Of a stretch of 64,000 nt of DNA, positions 5,471 to 13,974 are shown piece by piece; the stretch's first letter is position 1; each line of letters begins with the position of its first letter. A program made the position numbers and the translations under genes. The notes beneath the pieces are model-generated. The model was given only the letters and a program-made list of their open reading frames with translations, ran no database searches and was not told where the DNA came from. This DNA comes from CAISIP01 sp038326025 (GTDB lineage: Bacteria; Pseudomonadota; Gammaproteobacteria; Burkholderiales; Burkholderiaceae_C): positions 1 to 64,000 of the forward strand of contig JBBQJP010000011.1 of the NCBI GenBank assembly GCA_038326025.1, written 5' to 3'.

Positions 5471-7576
5471 ATGGCCGATCCCAAAATCAGAATCCGCGCC
5501 ACCGACGAGACTGGCCCGGCTTTTCGCACTGCCAGCAACAACATCAACGGCCTGGTCGGCTCAGCTGCCAAGCTTGCCGGTGCGCTGGGCGGCGCACTGG
5601 CCATAGGTGGCCTGATCCAGTTAACCAAGGGTGCGATCGACGCGGCCGACGAGCTGGCCAAGCTGAGCCAGCGCACCGGCATCGCAGTCGAAACCCTGGG
5701 CGGCCTGGGGTTTGCTGCGCAGATGGCCGGCGGTTCAATGGAAGGCATCTCCAGCGCGGCCGACAAGCTCAACAAGTCGCTCGCTGAGGCCGCCAGCGGG
5801 CAGAAGAGCAGTAAGGAGGCCTTCGATGCCATGGGCATCAGTGCCGTTGACGCCGCCGGCAAGACCAAAACCGTCGACGTGGCCATGGCCGAAATTGCCG
5901 ACAAGTTCGCATCATATGCAGATGGCCCCGAAAAGGTGGCACTGGCGCAGCGGGCTCTCGGCAAGTCTGGTGCAGAACAGATCGCTTTGCTCAATGCTGG
6001 CGGAAAGGCGCTGCTCGAGAACATTGACTACTACCGGCGCTATGCCGGCGTCACGACAGAGGTGGCCAAGCAATCGGAAGTATTCAACGACACCCTGAGC
6101 AAGATCGGTCTTCTCTCCGGGTCGCTTGGCACCACCATCGCCGCCAGCCTGCTGCCGAGCCTTCAGGCTGTGGCTGATGCGCTGCTGCGCAGCAAAGAGG
6201 AAGGCGACGGATTCGCGAGTGTCGGAAGTAACGTGAAGCTAGCGTTCGACGTTATTGCCAAAGGCGCCGCCGCGGCTGCATACGCAACCGCAGTGGCCGG
6301 CTACAAGCTCCAGGGGCTACTGGCCAACATCGAAAATTTCTTCACGACCGACAAGGGACGCGACACGAGGTTTCGCGCTATATCGGAAATGGTGCAGGCC
6401 GATGTTGATCGAGCCAGCGCCAGCCTGGAGAAGTTTTATCAGAAGCTCGACGGCGGCCCCGCCCGCGCACTGCTTGGGCGATCTGAAACGAGACGAGTTC
6501 GACAGTTGGGAGACCCTGGCCTACCCAAGCCGGGCGCACCGCGGCTGTCATCGGGTGGCGGCGCCGGCGCTGGAAAACAGAAGCACGAACTCGATCTGGT
6601 GAACAAGGCCCTGCAGAGCCATGCCGAACAATTGCAGGGCGTCATCGACAAAACGCAAGACCTGAGCGCGGTCGAGGAAACGCTTCTATTCCTGCGCAGA
6701 AAGGGCGCCGGCGCCAGCCTGGACGATGCCGCGCGCGTCCTCAGCCTGGCGCGCCAGGCTGACGCGGCCGAGCGGCTCAAGGACGAGTTGGCCGCCATCG
6801 TTGGCGTCGACAAGGCGCTCGAGGAGCAGGCGCGCGCCACCTTGCACGCACAGGAAGATGCACTGCAATCGCTGGACGATCGCATCAACGAGCTGAGCGG
6901 GCGTGCCGCAGACGACCAAAAACGCGCCCTGACCAACCGGCTCGAGCAGCAGCTGCAGGCCGGCGCGTTTTTCTCGCCAGAGGAACTTGACCGCATCGTG
7001 CGCGGTATCGGCGGCGTAAACGAGGAAATCGAAAAGGGCAAATCATTCGCCGAGGAATTTGGCCTCACCATGTCGTCGGCATTCGAGGACGCATTGATCG
7101 GCGGCAAGAAATTCTCGGACGTGCTAAAGGGCGTCTATCAGGATCTGCTGCGCATCGCCACGCGTCAGCTGGTCACAGAGCCGATCGGGGAAATGTTCAC
7201 CGGCGCGTTGAAGTCGGGCGGCGGGCTCGGTGGATTCCTGGGCAGCCTGGGCACCGCCGCCGCCAGCGCTTTCGGCGGCGGCGGTGGGTTTGGCAGCGGC
7301 ATGGCCAACCCGTTTGCCAAGATCATCAGCGGCGGCTCCATGCGCGCAGACGGCGGCCCGGTATCGGGCGGTATGCCGTATTTGGTTGGCGAGCGCGGCC
7401 CCGAGCTTTTTATGCCGCGCGCCAATGGCGCCATTGTCCCCAACCACGCCCTGGCCGGCGGCCAGACCACCGTGCTCAATTACCACGCCGCGCCCGGCGA
7501 ATCGCGCGCCTCGAGCAATCAGCGCATGGCTGACGGCGCCCGCATCCTGAGCGCCGCCGGCCGGCGCAACAACTGA
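5471..7576 (+). CDS. Phage tail tape measure protein
   Basis: A 701-residue tape measure protein, which in siphophage-like tails sets tail length and is threaded through the tail tube. It opens with ADPKIRIRATDETGPAFR and an Ala/Gly-rich hydrophobic stretch, then KLSQRTGIAVETLGGLGFAA, a long helical middle with heptad-like Leu/Ala/Glu patterns (HEQLQ and KRLEQQ type), a Gly-rich hydrophobic region, and the classical C-terminal signature GGMPYLVGERGPELFMPRAN. The sequence is uninterrupted. Start: ATG 5471 behind AAGAAAG. No tail tube, assembly chaperone or baseplate gene is adjacent, which is abnormal for a functional tail module. Confidence 0.9.
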   Translation: MADPKIRIRATDETGPAFRTASNNINGLVGSAAKLAGALGGALAIGGLIQLTKGAIDAADELAKLSQRTGIAVETLGGLGFAAQMAGGSMEGISSAADKLNKSLAEAASGQKSSKEAFDAMGISAVDAAGKTKTVDVAMAEIADKFASYADGPEKVALAQRALGKSGAEQIALLNAGGKALLENIDYYRRYAGVTTEVAKQSEVFNDTLSKIGLLSGSLGTTIAASLLPSLQAVADALLRSKEEGDGFASVGSNVKLAFDVIAKGAAAAAYATAVAGYKLQGLLANIENFFTTDKGRDTRFRAISEMVQADVDRASASLEKFYQKLDGGPARALLGRSETRRVRQLGDPGLPKPGAPRLSSGGGAGAGKQKHELDLVNKALQSHAEQLQGVIDKTQDLSAVEETLLFLRRKGAGASLDDAARVLSLARQADAAERLKDELAAIVGVDKALEEQARATLHAQEDALQSLDDRINELSGRAADDQKRALTNRLEQQLQAGAFFSPEELDRIVRGIGGVNEEIEKGKSFAEEFGLTMSSAFEDALIGGKKFSDVLKGVYQDLLRIATRQLVTEPIGEMFTGALKSGGGLGGFLGSLGTAAASAFGGGGGFGSGMANPFAKIISGGSMRADGGPVSGGMPYLVGERGPELFMPRANGAIVPNHALAGGQTTVLNYHAAPGESRASSNQRMADGARILSAAGRRNN

Positions 7577-7641
7577 CCACTACTCGCACGATGCGACTAG
7601 TGCGCCGACGCTCTGTGACCTCCGCTCGACCAGGCGGGCCG

Positions 7642-7908
7642 ATGTCTACTCTTGAACGCCAGCGGCGGCTGCACCTGGCCAAGTTGGCCGAGCGTGCGCG
7701 CGACATTGATGCCACCAGACGCAGGCTTGACAACCCATCCGCTTGCTGGTCGCGCCTGGTGTGGCTGGTGGCCGTGCTCACGGGCACCAGCGCACAGCTC
7801 CATTCATGCCTGGTGCGGCGCCTGCAGCAGCGCCTAGCACGGCTACTGCGTGAGCAACAAGCGCTGGTCGAGCTGCTGCAATGGCAGGATCAGAGTCGGC
7901 AGATTTAG
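7642..7908 (+). CDS. Last gene of the phage element, unknown (88 aa)
   Basis: Basic, helical protein with one hydrophobic segment (WSRLVWLVAVLTG) that could be a membrane helix, between two Arg/Leu-rich amphipathic stretches (RLHLAKLAERARDI and RRLQQRLARLLREQQ). I chose the ATG at 7642 with AGGCGG upstream; an ATG at 7591 lacks a ribosome site. Small basic membrane-spanning proteins at this position can be lysis or tail-assembly accessories, but nothing specific supports either. Two terminators follow. Confidence 0.5.
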   Translation: MSTLERQRRLHLAKLAERARDIDATRRRLDNPSACWSRLVWLVAVLTGTSAQLHSCLVRRLQQRLARLLREQQALVELLQWQDQSRQI

Positions 7909-7928
7909 GCCAACTTGCCACCAACGAA

Positions 7929-7953
7929 AGCCGGCGCGATGCCGGTTCTTTTT
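7929..7953 (+). terminator. Intrinsic terminator closing the phage transcript
   Basis: A 7-bp stem (AGCCGGC / GCCGGTT with one G-T pair), a 5-base loop and a run of T (CTTTTT). It lies 20 bases after the last element gene on the plus strand. Confidence 0.75.
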
Positions 7954-8010
7954 GCATCCGCAGTCTCACGCAGCATCTCACCACGGCGCCAAATTGCGAT
8001 CGCCCTCAAA

Positions 8011-8032
8011 ACTGTCACCAGACTGTCACCAG
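8011..8032. repeat. Perfect tandem pair of an 11-base unit near the attachment end
   Basis: ACTGTCACCAG occurs twice head to tail without a gap, 66 bases from the tRNA 3' end. Short direct repeats close to an attachment site are often arm-type binding sites of an integrase or sites of its excisionase. That role is inference. Confidence 0.6.
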
Positions 8033-8045
8033 AACAAACAAAGAA

Positions 8046-8076
8046 AAAGCCCGCTATCGTTTAAATAGCGGGCTTT
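8046..8076. terminator. Bidirectional intrinsic terminator beside tRNA-Lys
   Basis: Perfect 12-bp stem (AAAGCCCGCTAT / ATAGCGGGCTTT) with a 7-base loop. On the minus strand it is followed by a T-run and would end the tRNA-Lys transcript 22 bases after its 3' end. On the plus strand it would back up the phage terminator. Whether it belongs to the host tRNA locus or came with the element cannot be decided without the left junction. Confidence 0.8.
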
Positions 8077-8097
8077 CCATGGCCGAAGCCGATTTCC

Positions 8098-8173
8098 TGG
8101 TAGGACGTGGCAGGCTCGAACTGCCGACCAACGGATTAAAAGTCCGCTGCTCTACCAACTGAGCTAACGTCCC
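8098..8173 (-). tRNA. tRNA-Lys (anticodon TTT)
   Basis: A 76-base cloverleaf including an encoded 3' CCA. The 5' acceptor GGGACGT pairs with ACGTCCT (first pair G-U). The D arm contains TAGCTCAGTTGGTAGAGC, the anticodon loop reads CTTTTAA, and the T arm has GTTCGAG. The gene reads leftward, so its 3' end faces the phage element, as expected when a tyrosine integrase has used the tRNA 3' end as attachment site and restored it. Confidence 0.95.
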
Positions 8174-8250
8174 ACACTCTTCACATCGCGGCTTGCACCG
8201 TGCTGCGAAGCCTCAGATTATAGCCAGAAAAAAACGGGCTTTTGCCGACC

Positions 8251-9036
8251 TCAGCGCAAATTTGCAATCTTGTTCAACACCCAACCTGCAGCGCATTGGC
8301 CGAAGGTTGCAGTGACACTGACCATCGATCCATAACCGTGGCAGTTGAGTGTGCCGTCGGCGTCTTCGATGGCACACGAGACATCCGCGGCCAGTACCGG
8401 CTCGCGACTGAACACGCACTGCACACCGATCTTGCGACCTGCTGCCGGCGCACCATGCTGCTTGCGCAACAAGGTACGCAGACGCGCGAGCAAGGGATCA
8501 TGACTGGCTTGCGACAGGTCATCGATATCGACCTTGTGCGCCAGTCGTTTGCCGCCAGCAGCACCCACCGTGATGAATGCCGTGTCGGCATGGCGAAGCG
8601 CCCATGCGGCCATCGCCATCTTGGCTCTGACCTGATCACATGCGTCGATGACGGCATCGACCGATTGCGGCAACAACGCAGGCCAGTTGTCGCCATCGAC
8701 AAACTCTTCCACGCCTGTCACGACGCAAGCAGGATTGATGCGCGCAATACGATTACGCATGGCCTGCACTTTGGCCTGGCCGATGGTGTCATGCACGGCA
8801 TGTACCTGGCGATTGATATTGGATTCGGCGACGTGGTCCAGATCAATCAGTGTTAGTTGGCCAACACCGCTGCGAGCCAGTGCTTCCGCACTCCACGAAC
8901 CGACGCCTCCGATACCGACAATGACCACGTGGGATGCGTTGATGCGCGCCGCCGCAGCAACCCCGAACAGGCGCTGCATGCCTCCGAATCGGCGCGCGAG
9001 GTCGGGGCCAGGGTCCACCGGCAACTCGGTATTCAT
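8251..9036 (-). CDS. tcdA: tRNA threonylcarbamoyladenosine dehydratase (ThiF/E1-like)
   Basis: Converts N6-threonylcarbamoyladenosine at tRNA position 37 to its cyclic form using ATP. The 261-residue protein begins with the conserved RRFGGMQRLFG, then the nucleotide-binding VVIVGIGGVGSWSAEALARSG, the LIDLDHVAESNINRQVHA acidic/Arg segment, and DAVIDACDQVRAKMA. The C-terminal CFSREP and the GSMVSVTATFGQCAAGW segment are typical of TcdA. It stands alone between the tRNA and the cpoB cluster, on the same strand as both. Confidence 0.93.
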   Translation of the reverse strand: MNTELPVDPGPDLARRFGGMQRLFGVAAAARINASHVVIVGIGGVGSWSAEALARSGVGQLTLIDLDHVAESNINRQVHAVHDTIGQAKVQAMRNRIARINPACVVTGVEEFVDGDNWPALLPQSVDAVIDACDQVRAKMAMAAWALRHADTAFITVGAAGGKRLAHKVDIDDLSQASHDPLLARLRTLLRKQHGAPAAGRKIGVQCVFSREPVLAADVSCAIEDADGTLNCHGYGSMVSVTATFGQCAAGWVLNKIANLR

Positions 9037-9101
9037 GTCGACACGGATAACCGCAGCCCCGTCAGGGGGGTGTCATCGACGGCGCAAGCCATGAGACAAG
9101 C

Positions 9102-9944
9102 TCAGCGCAATCGCGCCAGGCGTTCCTTGCCAGCCTTGGCTGCTTCGGACTGCGGATAGGTCTTTGCCAGTTCGTCCAGCGTCTTGCGGGCGCCGGCGAT
9201 GTCCTTGAGTTCGACCTGGCAATTGGCAATTGACAGCAAGGCCTCCGGAGCACGCATGTGTTCAGGTGCGGCCTTGAGCATGATCCGGAAATTCGTGATC
9301 GCTTCTTTATAGTCGCGCGTCGCGTACTGGGTATTGCCGAGCCAGAACATAGCCGACGGCAAATAACCACTGCGTGGATAGCGCGAGATCAGACTCAGAA
9401 AGCCCGACTGCGCGGCCGTGAAATCGCCTGCACGAAACTGCTCCAGAGCCTTGTCGTAGGCCCGGCGTTCGGCGGGCTCCACCATGATCTCGCGACCTTC
9501 GACGGTCAGTTTCACGGGCTCGAGTAATGCCACCCGCTCCTCCACGCCGCGCGCCATTTCCTGCTGGCGTTGCGCAAGGTCCTTCAACTCGCGCTGCTGG
9601 TCGGACAACTCACGCACCAGTTGCTCGCGCTGACCGTTGCTGCGTGCCAGATCACCCTTGAGCATCTCGATCTGGTTCTGCATGTCGAGCAAGGCACGGC
9701 GCAGTTGCGCCGTGTCCTCGGCCGATTTGCGCAGCAGTTCGTTTTGTGTCTCGAGCATCTTCTGCACCACGCCATCCGTCGTCGTCCGGTTCACTTCGAT
9801 ACGCTGGCGCAATTCCAGAATGGCCTTGCGCGCCTCGTCGTCCTCGAATAACGCGGCTTGGGCACCCGTGGTGAGCCACAGGCCCGCCAGCATCACGGCC
9901 ACGCGCGCGGCGCTACCAAACAGGATGCTGCTGCGCCGGCTCAT
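9102..9944 (-). CDS. cpoB: Cell division coordinator CpoB (YbgF)
   Basis: Periplasmic partner of the Tol-Pal system that links peptidoglycan synthesis and outer membrane constriction. A signal peptide (AGLWLTTGAQA) is followed by a coiled coil (about residues 40-140, with repeated Arg/Gln/Leu heptads such as QLRRALLDMQNQIEMLKGDL) and a C-terminal set of three TPR repeats (YDKALEQFRAGDFTAAQ, AMFWLGNTQYATRDYKEAI, EALLSIANCQVELKDIAGA). The ATG at 9944 overlaps the pal stop (ATGA), which fixes the start. About 280 residues, normal for the family. Confidence 0.92.
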   Translation of the reverse strand: MSRRSSILFGSAARVAVMLAGLWLTTGAQAALFEDDEARKAILELRQRIEVNRTTTDGVVQKMLETQNELLRKSAEDTAQLRRALLDMQNQIEMLKGDLARSNGQREQLVRELSDQQRELKDLAQRQQEMARGVEERVALLEPVKLTVEGREIMVEPAERRAYDKALEQFRAGDFTAAQSGFLSLISRYPRSGYLPSAMFWLGNTQYATRDYKEAITNFRIMLKAAPEHMRAPEALLSIANCQVELKDIAGARKTLDELAKTYPQSEAAKAGKERLARLR

Positions 9945-10513
9945 CGGTAGACAATCTCGGCACGACGGTTTTTGGTCCATGCGGCCTCATCGTGACCTTC
10001 GACCGCCGGCTTCTCCTTGCCGTAACTGACCGCTTCGACCTGGGCATCGGGCACGCCCAGCAAGGCCATCGCACGACGAACCGCCTCGGCACGCTTCTGG
10101 CCCAGGGCCAGGTTGTATTCACGCCCGCCGCTCTCGTCCGTATGTCCCTCGATGGCAGCACGCCGTTTTGCATCGGCCTTGATGAACTTGGCATGGGCCT
10201 CGATCACCGTCTGAAACTCCGGCCTGATAACGAAGCTGTCGTAGTCGAAATAGATGATGCGCGGCCCCTGCAGAGCCTCGGCTCCCGCACCCGACTTGGT
10301 CACATCGACTGGTGCCACGCCGGAATTTGCCAATCCGCCAGCACCTACACCGGCGCTGCCAGCAGCACCGGCCGCACCGGCGGCACCCGCCGCGCCCAGA
10401 GCACCAACCGGTGTACCGGTCTTGTCCTCAACCGCGACGTCATCGAGTTTTACCGATGATCCGCAACCCGCTAACAAAGCCGCACACGCGAGGGCCAGCA
10501 CATATCGATTCAT
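9941..10513 (-). CDS. pal: Peptidoglycan-associated lipoprotein Pal
   Basis: Outer membrane lipoprotein that anchors the membrane to peptidoglycan. The start at 10513 is set by AGGAG upstream and gives a lipobox LLAGC with the lipidated Cys at 17. The OmpA-like domain shows IIYFDYDSFVI, AHAKFIKADAKRRAAIEGHTDE, SGGREYNLALGQKRAEAVR and VSYGKEKP. Between lipobox and domain is an unusual Gly-Ala-Ala repeat linker (several GAA units). Lies 23 bases downstream of tolB and overlaps cpoB by 4. Confidence 0.95.
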   Translation of the reverse strand: MNRYVLALACAALLAGCGSSVKLDDVAVEDKTGTPVGALGAAGAAGAAGAAGSAGVGAGGLANSGVAPVDVTKSGAGAEALQGPRIIYFDYDSFVIRPEFQTVIEAHAKFIKADAKRRAAIEGHTDESGGREYNLALGQKRAEAVRRAMALLGVPDAQVEAVSYGKEKPAVEGHDEAAWTKNRRAEIVYR

Positions 10514-10536
10514 CCGTTTACTCCTGTTGATGATGT

Positions 10537-11835
10537 TCATTGTTTCTGAAGCGGACCCCAGTCCGGTTCGCGAATTTCACCGGACTGTCCGGCAAGTCGG
10601 GTCTTGACCCGGCCGTCCAGTGTGGTGGTAGTCAGGCTCTCACGGCCCTGACTGGAAGTTCCGTAGATGATCAGTCGTCCATTGGGCGCAAAACTGGGGC
10701 TCTCGTCGCTGGATGAATCGGAGATCGCAACGCTGTTGCCGCTGATCAGTTCCATCAGATGCAGGCGAAACGCCCCATTGACCCGGGAAATATAGGCCAG
10801 CGACTTCCCATCGGGACTCACTGTCGGCGATATGTTGTAACTGCCGGTAAAAGTCAAACGCTGCGGACTGCCGCCCGTGGCCGGCATACGGTAAATCTGC
10901 GGCGATCCGCCTCGGTCGCTGACGAAAAATATGGTGCGCCCGTCCGGCGAAAACACCGGCTCCGTATCGATGCTTGGCGATTGCGACAGGCGTTTGGGCT
11001 CCCCGCCCTGGGCATCAATCAGATACAGTTGAGAGCCGCCGTCGCGGCTGAGCGTGACCGCCAGCGAACGGCCGTCGGGCGACCAGGCCGGGGCGCTGTT
11101 GGAGCCGCGGTAGTTTGCCAACAGGCGGCGTTTGCCGGTCGCGATCTCATGCACATAGACCACAGGCTTGCGCGACTCAAACGAAACATAGGCCAGTTGC
11201 CCACCGATGGGCGACCACGCAGGCGAAATGATGGGCTCCGGGCTGGCCAACGCCGACTGCGCATTCTCGCCATCGGCATCTGCAATCCACAGGTTGTAGC
11301 GGTTCGTCACCTTGGTCACATAGGCGATACGGGTCGAAAAGATTCCCTTGTCGCCCGTCAATTTCTCGTAGACGAAGTCGGCAATTCGATGGGCCGACTG
11401 GCGCAGATCGGCCTGCGAGACGGCATAACTCTGGCCGCCAAGGTCCTGCCCTCGGGTCAGATCCCACAGCCGAAAGCGCACATCAAAGCGCCCATCGGCG
11501 AGCCGGGTCACACTGCCGGCCACCAGCGAATCCGCACCCTTCTGGCGCCAGGCGTTCAAGTCGGGGCGCACCAGTTCGTCCATCGCGCCTGCCGCCAGTT
11601 CCGTCGCGCGAAACTGACCACTGCGCTCAAGGTCCGCCTGAACGATGGCCGAAAGCTTCTGCGATACCACATCCTGGCCCCGGAACGGGGCAATGGCAAT
11701 GGGCAACTGTGTCAGGCCGACGCCGGACACCTCGACACGCAACTGCGCCATGGCGGGAATTACCGACGCTGCAAGCACAACGGCCATCAGCATCCGTATC
11801 AGCAGGGCGAGGTTTCGATGCGGTTGAAGAGTCAT
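10537..11835 (-). CDS. tolB: Tol-Pal system beta-propeller protein TolB
   Basis: Periplasmic protein of the Tol-Pal trans-envelope complex. The start at 11835 gives a normal signal peptide (LLIRMLMAVVLAASVIPAMA). The N-terminal domain has the RVEVSGVGLTQLPIAIAPF strand pattern, and the C-terminal six-bladed propeller shows repeats ending in SPDGR or SPDGK (for example WSPDGRSLAVTLSRDGGSQL and FSPDGRTIFFVSDRGGSPQI). 432 residues, typical length. tolQRA, which usually precede tolB, are not here; upstream is a divergent intergenic region of about 230 bases (11836-12066) facing an ABC exporter gene, with no other gene in it. Confidence 0.96.
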   Translation of the reverse strand: MTLQPHRNLALLIRMLMAVVLAASVIPAMAQLRVEVSGVGLTQLPIAIAPFRGQDVVSQKLSAIVQADLERSGQFRATELAAGAMDELVRPDLNAWRQKGADSLVAGSVTRLADGRFDVRFRLWDLTRGQDLGGQSYAVSQADLRQSAHRIADFVYEKLTGDKGIFSTRIAYVTKVTNRYNLWIADADGENAQSALASPEPIISPAWSPIGGQLAYVSFESRKPVVYVHEIATGKRRLLANYRGSNSAPAWSPDGRSLAVTLSRDGGSQLYLIDAQGGEPKRLSQSPSIDTEPVFSPDGRTIFFVSDRGGSPQIYRMPATGGSPQRLTFTGSYNISPTVSPDGKSLAYISRVNGAFRLHLMELISGNSVAISDSSSDESPSFAPNGRLIIYGTSSQGRESLTTTTLDGRVKTRLAGQSGEIREPDWGPLQKQ

Positions 11836-12066
11836 GGAAGATAGGGATTGAATTAATTGCAATATGGGACGCGTTGGGAATGCAAAACAGTCCACGGCCG
11901 TGACGACGAACGTCCATCAACTTATATGGGAACCGAACAACAATTGTGGACGACGGGACGCCGGAGCCAAGCCCCGATAATAAACCCACGCACCGCACCA
12001 CCATGACGCATCTGCTCCCCCGCTCTCCCCGCTCCCCAGTGACACGGCCGTCCGGCGCTGCAACAC

Positions 12067-13941
12067 ATGGTTACGGAACATCGCGTATCGACCCCTCTGA
12101 ACGACTTGCCAATGGCAAGCTATTACGTATTGCCAGTGCCTGACGCACGCACGTCCGATCCGCTGATCGCCGCTGGCAGCCTGTCCAAGCGGCTGCGGCG
12201 CCTGTGGCCGTATTTTGGTCGCCCCTTGTGGGTCTGGGCCACTGCCGCCGGCGCCACCTTGATTCTGGCGCTTAGCGAGCCGCTGATCCCGGCATTGCTC
12301 CAGCCTTTGCTCGACCGGGGCTTTCAGCAAGGGACACTGGCCCTTTGGGCGGTTCCTGTGGCGCTGATCCTGCTGTTCGCCGTGCGCGGCATATGCAGCT
12401 TCACTGCCCAACTGGCGATGACGAAGATCACCAGCAGCGGATTGACGGTGCTGCGCAAGGCAATGTTCGACAAGCTGCTCGGCGCGCAGTTGACGCTGTT
12501 CAGCGGGCAGACCTCGAGCGCGCTGGCCAATACCATCGTGTATGAGGTTCAGACCGGATCCACCTTGCTGGTCGCCGCGCTGATGACCCTGGTGCGCAAT
12601 AGCCTGACGCTCGCGGCCCTGCTTGGCTACCTGATGTATCTGAACTGGAAGCTGACACTGATCGTCGTTTTTCTGTTCCCGGCCGTGGCGCTGGTGATGC
12701 GCGTGTTGTCGCGCCGGCTTTACCGCGTCACGCGCAACAGCCAGGATGCAACCGACAGCCTGGCGTATGTGGTCGAGGAAAACGTCTTGGCCCACCGCGA
12801 CATCCGGTTGCAGGCGGCCCAGCCCTCACAGGCCGAGAGATTCGCCAACCTAAGTGAAGCATTGCGCCGACTGTCTATGAAGTCGACTGCCGCTTCTGCG
12901 GCCATGACGCCGTTGACCCAGATGCTCGCCGCAGTGGCCTTGTCCACCGTCATCACGGTGGCACTGATCCAGAGCGCAGAAAACACCACATCAGTAGGAG
13001 GTTTCGTCGCTTTTGTCACCGCCATGCTGATGTTGATCGCGCCGCTCAAGCACTTGACCGAAGTCGCAAACCCGATCACACGCGGCCTGGCGGCCATGGA
13101 GCGCGGGCTGGACATGATGGCCCGCACGCCGGACGAAACCGGCGGCGTTTTCACGATGCAACATGCCAGCGGCACAATACGCTTTGACAATGTCAGTGTG
13201 GCCTATCCCGGCAGCACGGTCCCCGCGCTCGACCGGTTCAGCCTGGAAGTCGCGGCCGGTGAGACGGTCGCCCTGGTCGGCGCGTCGGGTTCGGGCAAGT
13301 CGACGCTGGTCAACCTGCTGCCACGTTTTGTCGATGCCAGTTCGGGCGCGATCTCGCTCGACGGGCATGACCTGCGCGAGTGGGACCTGACCTCCCTGCG
13401 CAGCCAGTATGCGCTGGTGAGCCAGCACGTGTTGATGCTCAACGACACCATCGCGGTAAATGTGGCACTGGGGCAGGCGATGGACCGCGACAAGGTCGCA
13501 CGTTGCATGGCAGCGGCCAACCTGCAAGCGCTGGTGAATGAACTGCCGCAAGGCCTGGACACCATCGTCGGCCATAACGCGATGCAACTCTCGGGCGGGC
13601 AACGCCAGCGGCTGGCAATTGCGCGCGCCCTGTACAAGGACGCGCCGGTGCTGATTCTGGACGAAGCCACGTCGGCGCTTGACGCCGAATCCGAACGCTC
13701 GGTCCAGGAAGCCCTCCAGCGGCTGATGCAAAAGCGCACAACACTGGTCATCGCGCACCGGTTGGCAACCGTACAACATGCCAACCGCATTGTGGTCATG
13801 GACGGGGGGCGCATCGTCGAAGTCGGGCACCACAACAAGCTGCTGGCGGCTGATGGGCCGTATGCCCGGCTGTACCAAATGGGACTGGGCGCCGAGACGC
13901 CCACGTCACCGGCGTCAACCGACAACACGCAGCCTGCCTGA
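12067..13941 (+). CDS. msbA: Lipid A/phospholipid exporter, MsbA-type ABC transporter
   Basis: Inner-membrane flippase for lipid A core. An N-terminal domain has six predicted membrane helices, with RRLWPYFGRPLWVWATAAGA opening and a WKLTLIVVFLFPAVALVMRV helix. The ATPase domain is complete: Walker A GASGSGKST, Q-loop region RSQYALVSQHVLML, signature LSGGQRQR, Walker B VLILDEAT, switch His in LVIAHRL. 624 residues. An alternative start is ATG 12112, which would lose only a short leader (VTEHRVSTPLNDLP). The neighbour downstream is a DMT exporter in the same direction. Confidence 0.9.
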   Translation: MVTEHRVSTPLNDLPMASYYVLPVPDARTSDPLIAAGSLSKRLRRLWPYFGRPLWVWATAAGATLILALSEPLIPALLQPLLDRGFQQGTLALWAVPVALILLFAVRGICSFTAQLAMTKITSSGLTVLRKAMFDKLLGAQLTLFSGQTSSALANTIVYEVQTGSTLLVAALMTLVRNSLTLAALLGYLMYLNWKLTLIVVFLFPAVALVMRVLSRRLYRVTRNSQDATDSLAYVVEENVLAHRDIRLQAAQPSQAERFANLSEALRRLSMKSTAASAAMTPLTQMLAAVALSTVITVALIQSAENTTSVGGFVAFVTAMLMLIAPLKHLTEVANPITRGLAAMERGLDMMARTPDETGGVFTMQHASGTIRFDNVSVAYPGSTVPALDRFSLEVAAGETVALVGASGSGKSTLVNLLPRFVDASSGAISLDGHDLREWDLTSLRSQYALVSQHVLMLNDTIAVNVALGQAMDRDKVARCMAAANLQALVNELPQGLDTIVGHNAMQLSGGQRQRLAIARALYKDAPVLILDEATSALDAESERSVQEALQRLMQKRTTLVIAHRLATVQHANRIVVMDGGRIVEVGHHNKLLAADGPYARLYQMGLGAETPTSPASTDNTQPA

Positions 13942-13974
13942 ACCCGCCACGTGGGCCGGATCCAACACGTTGTG

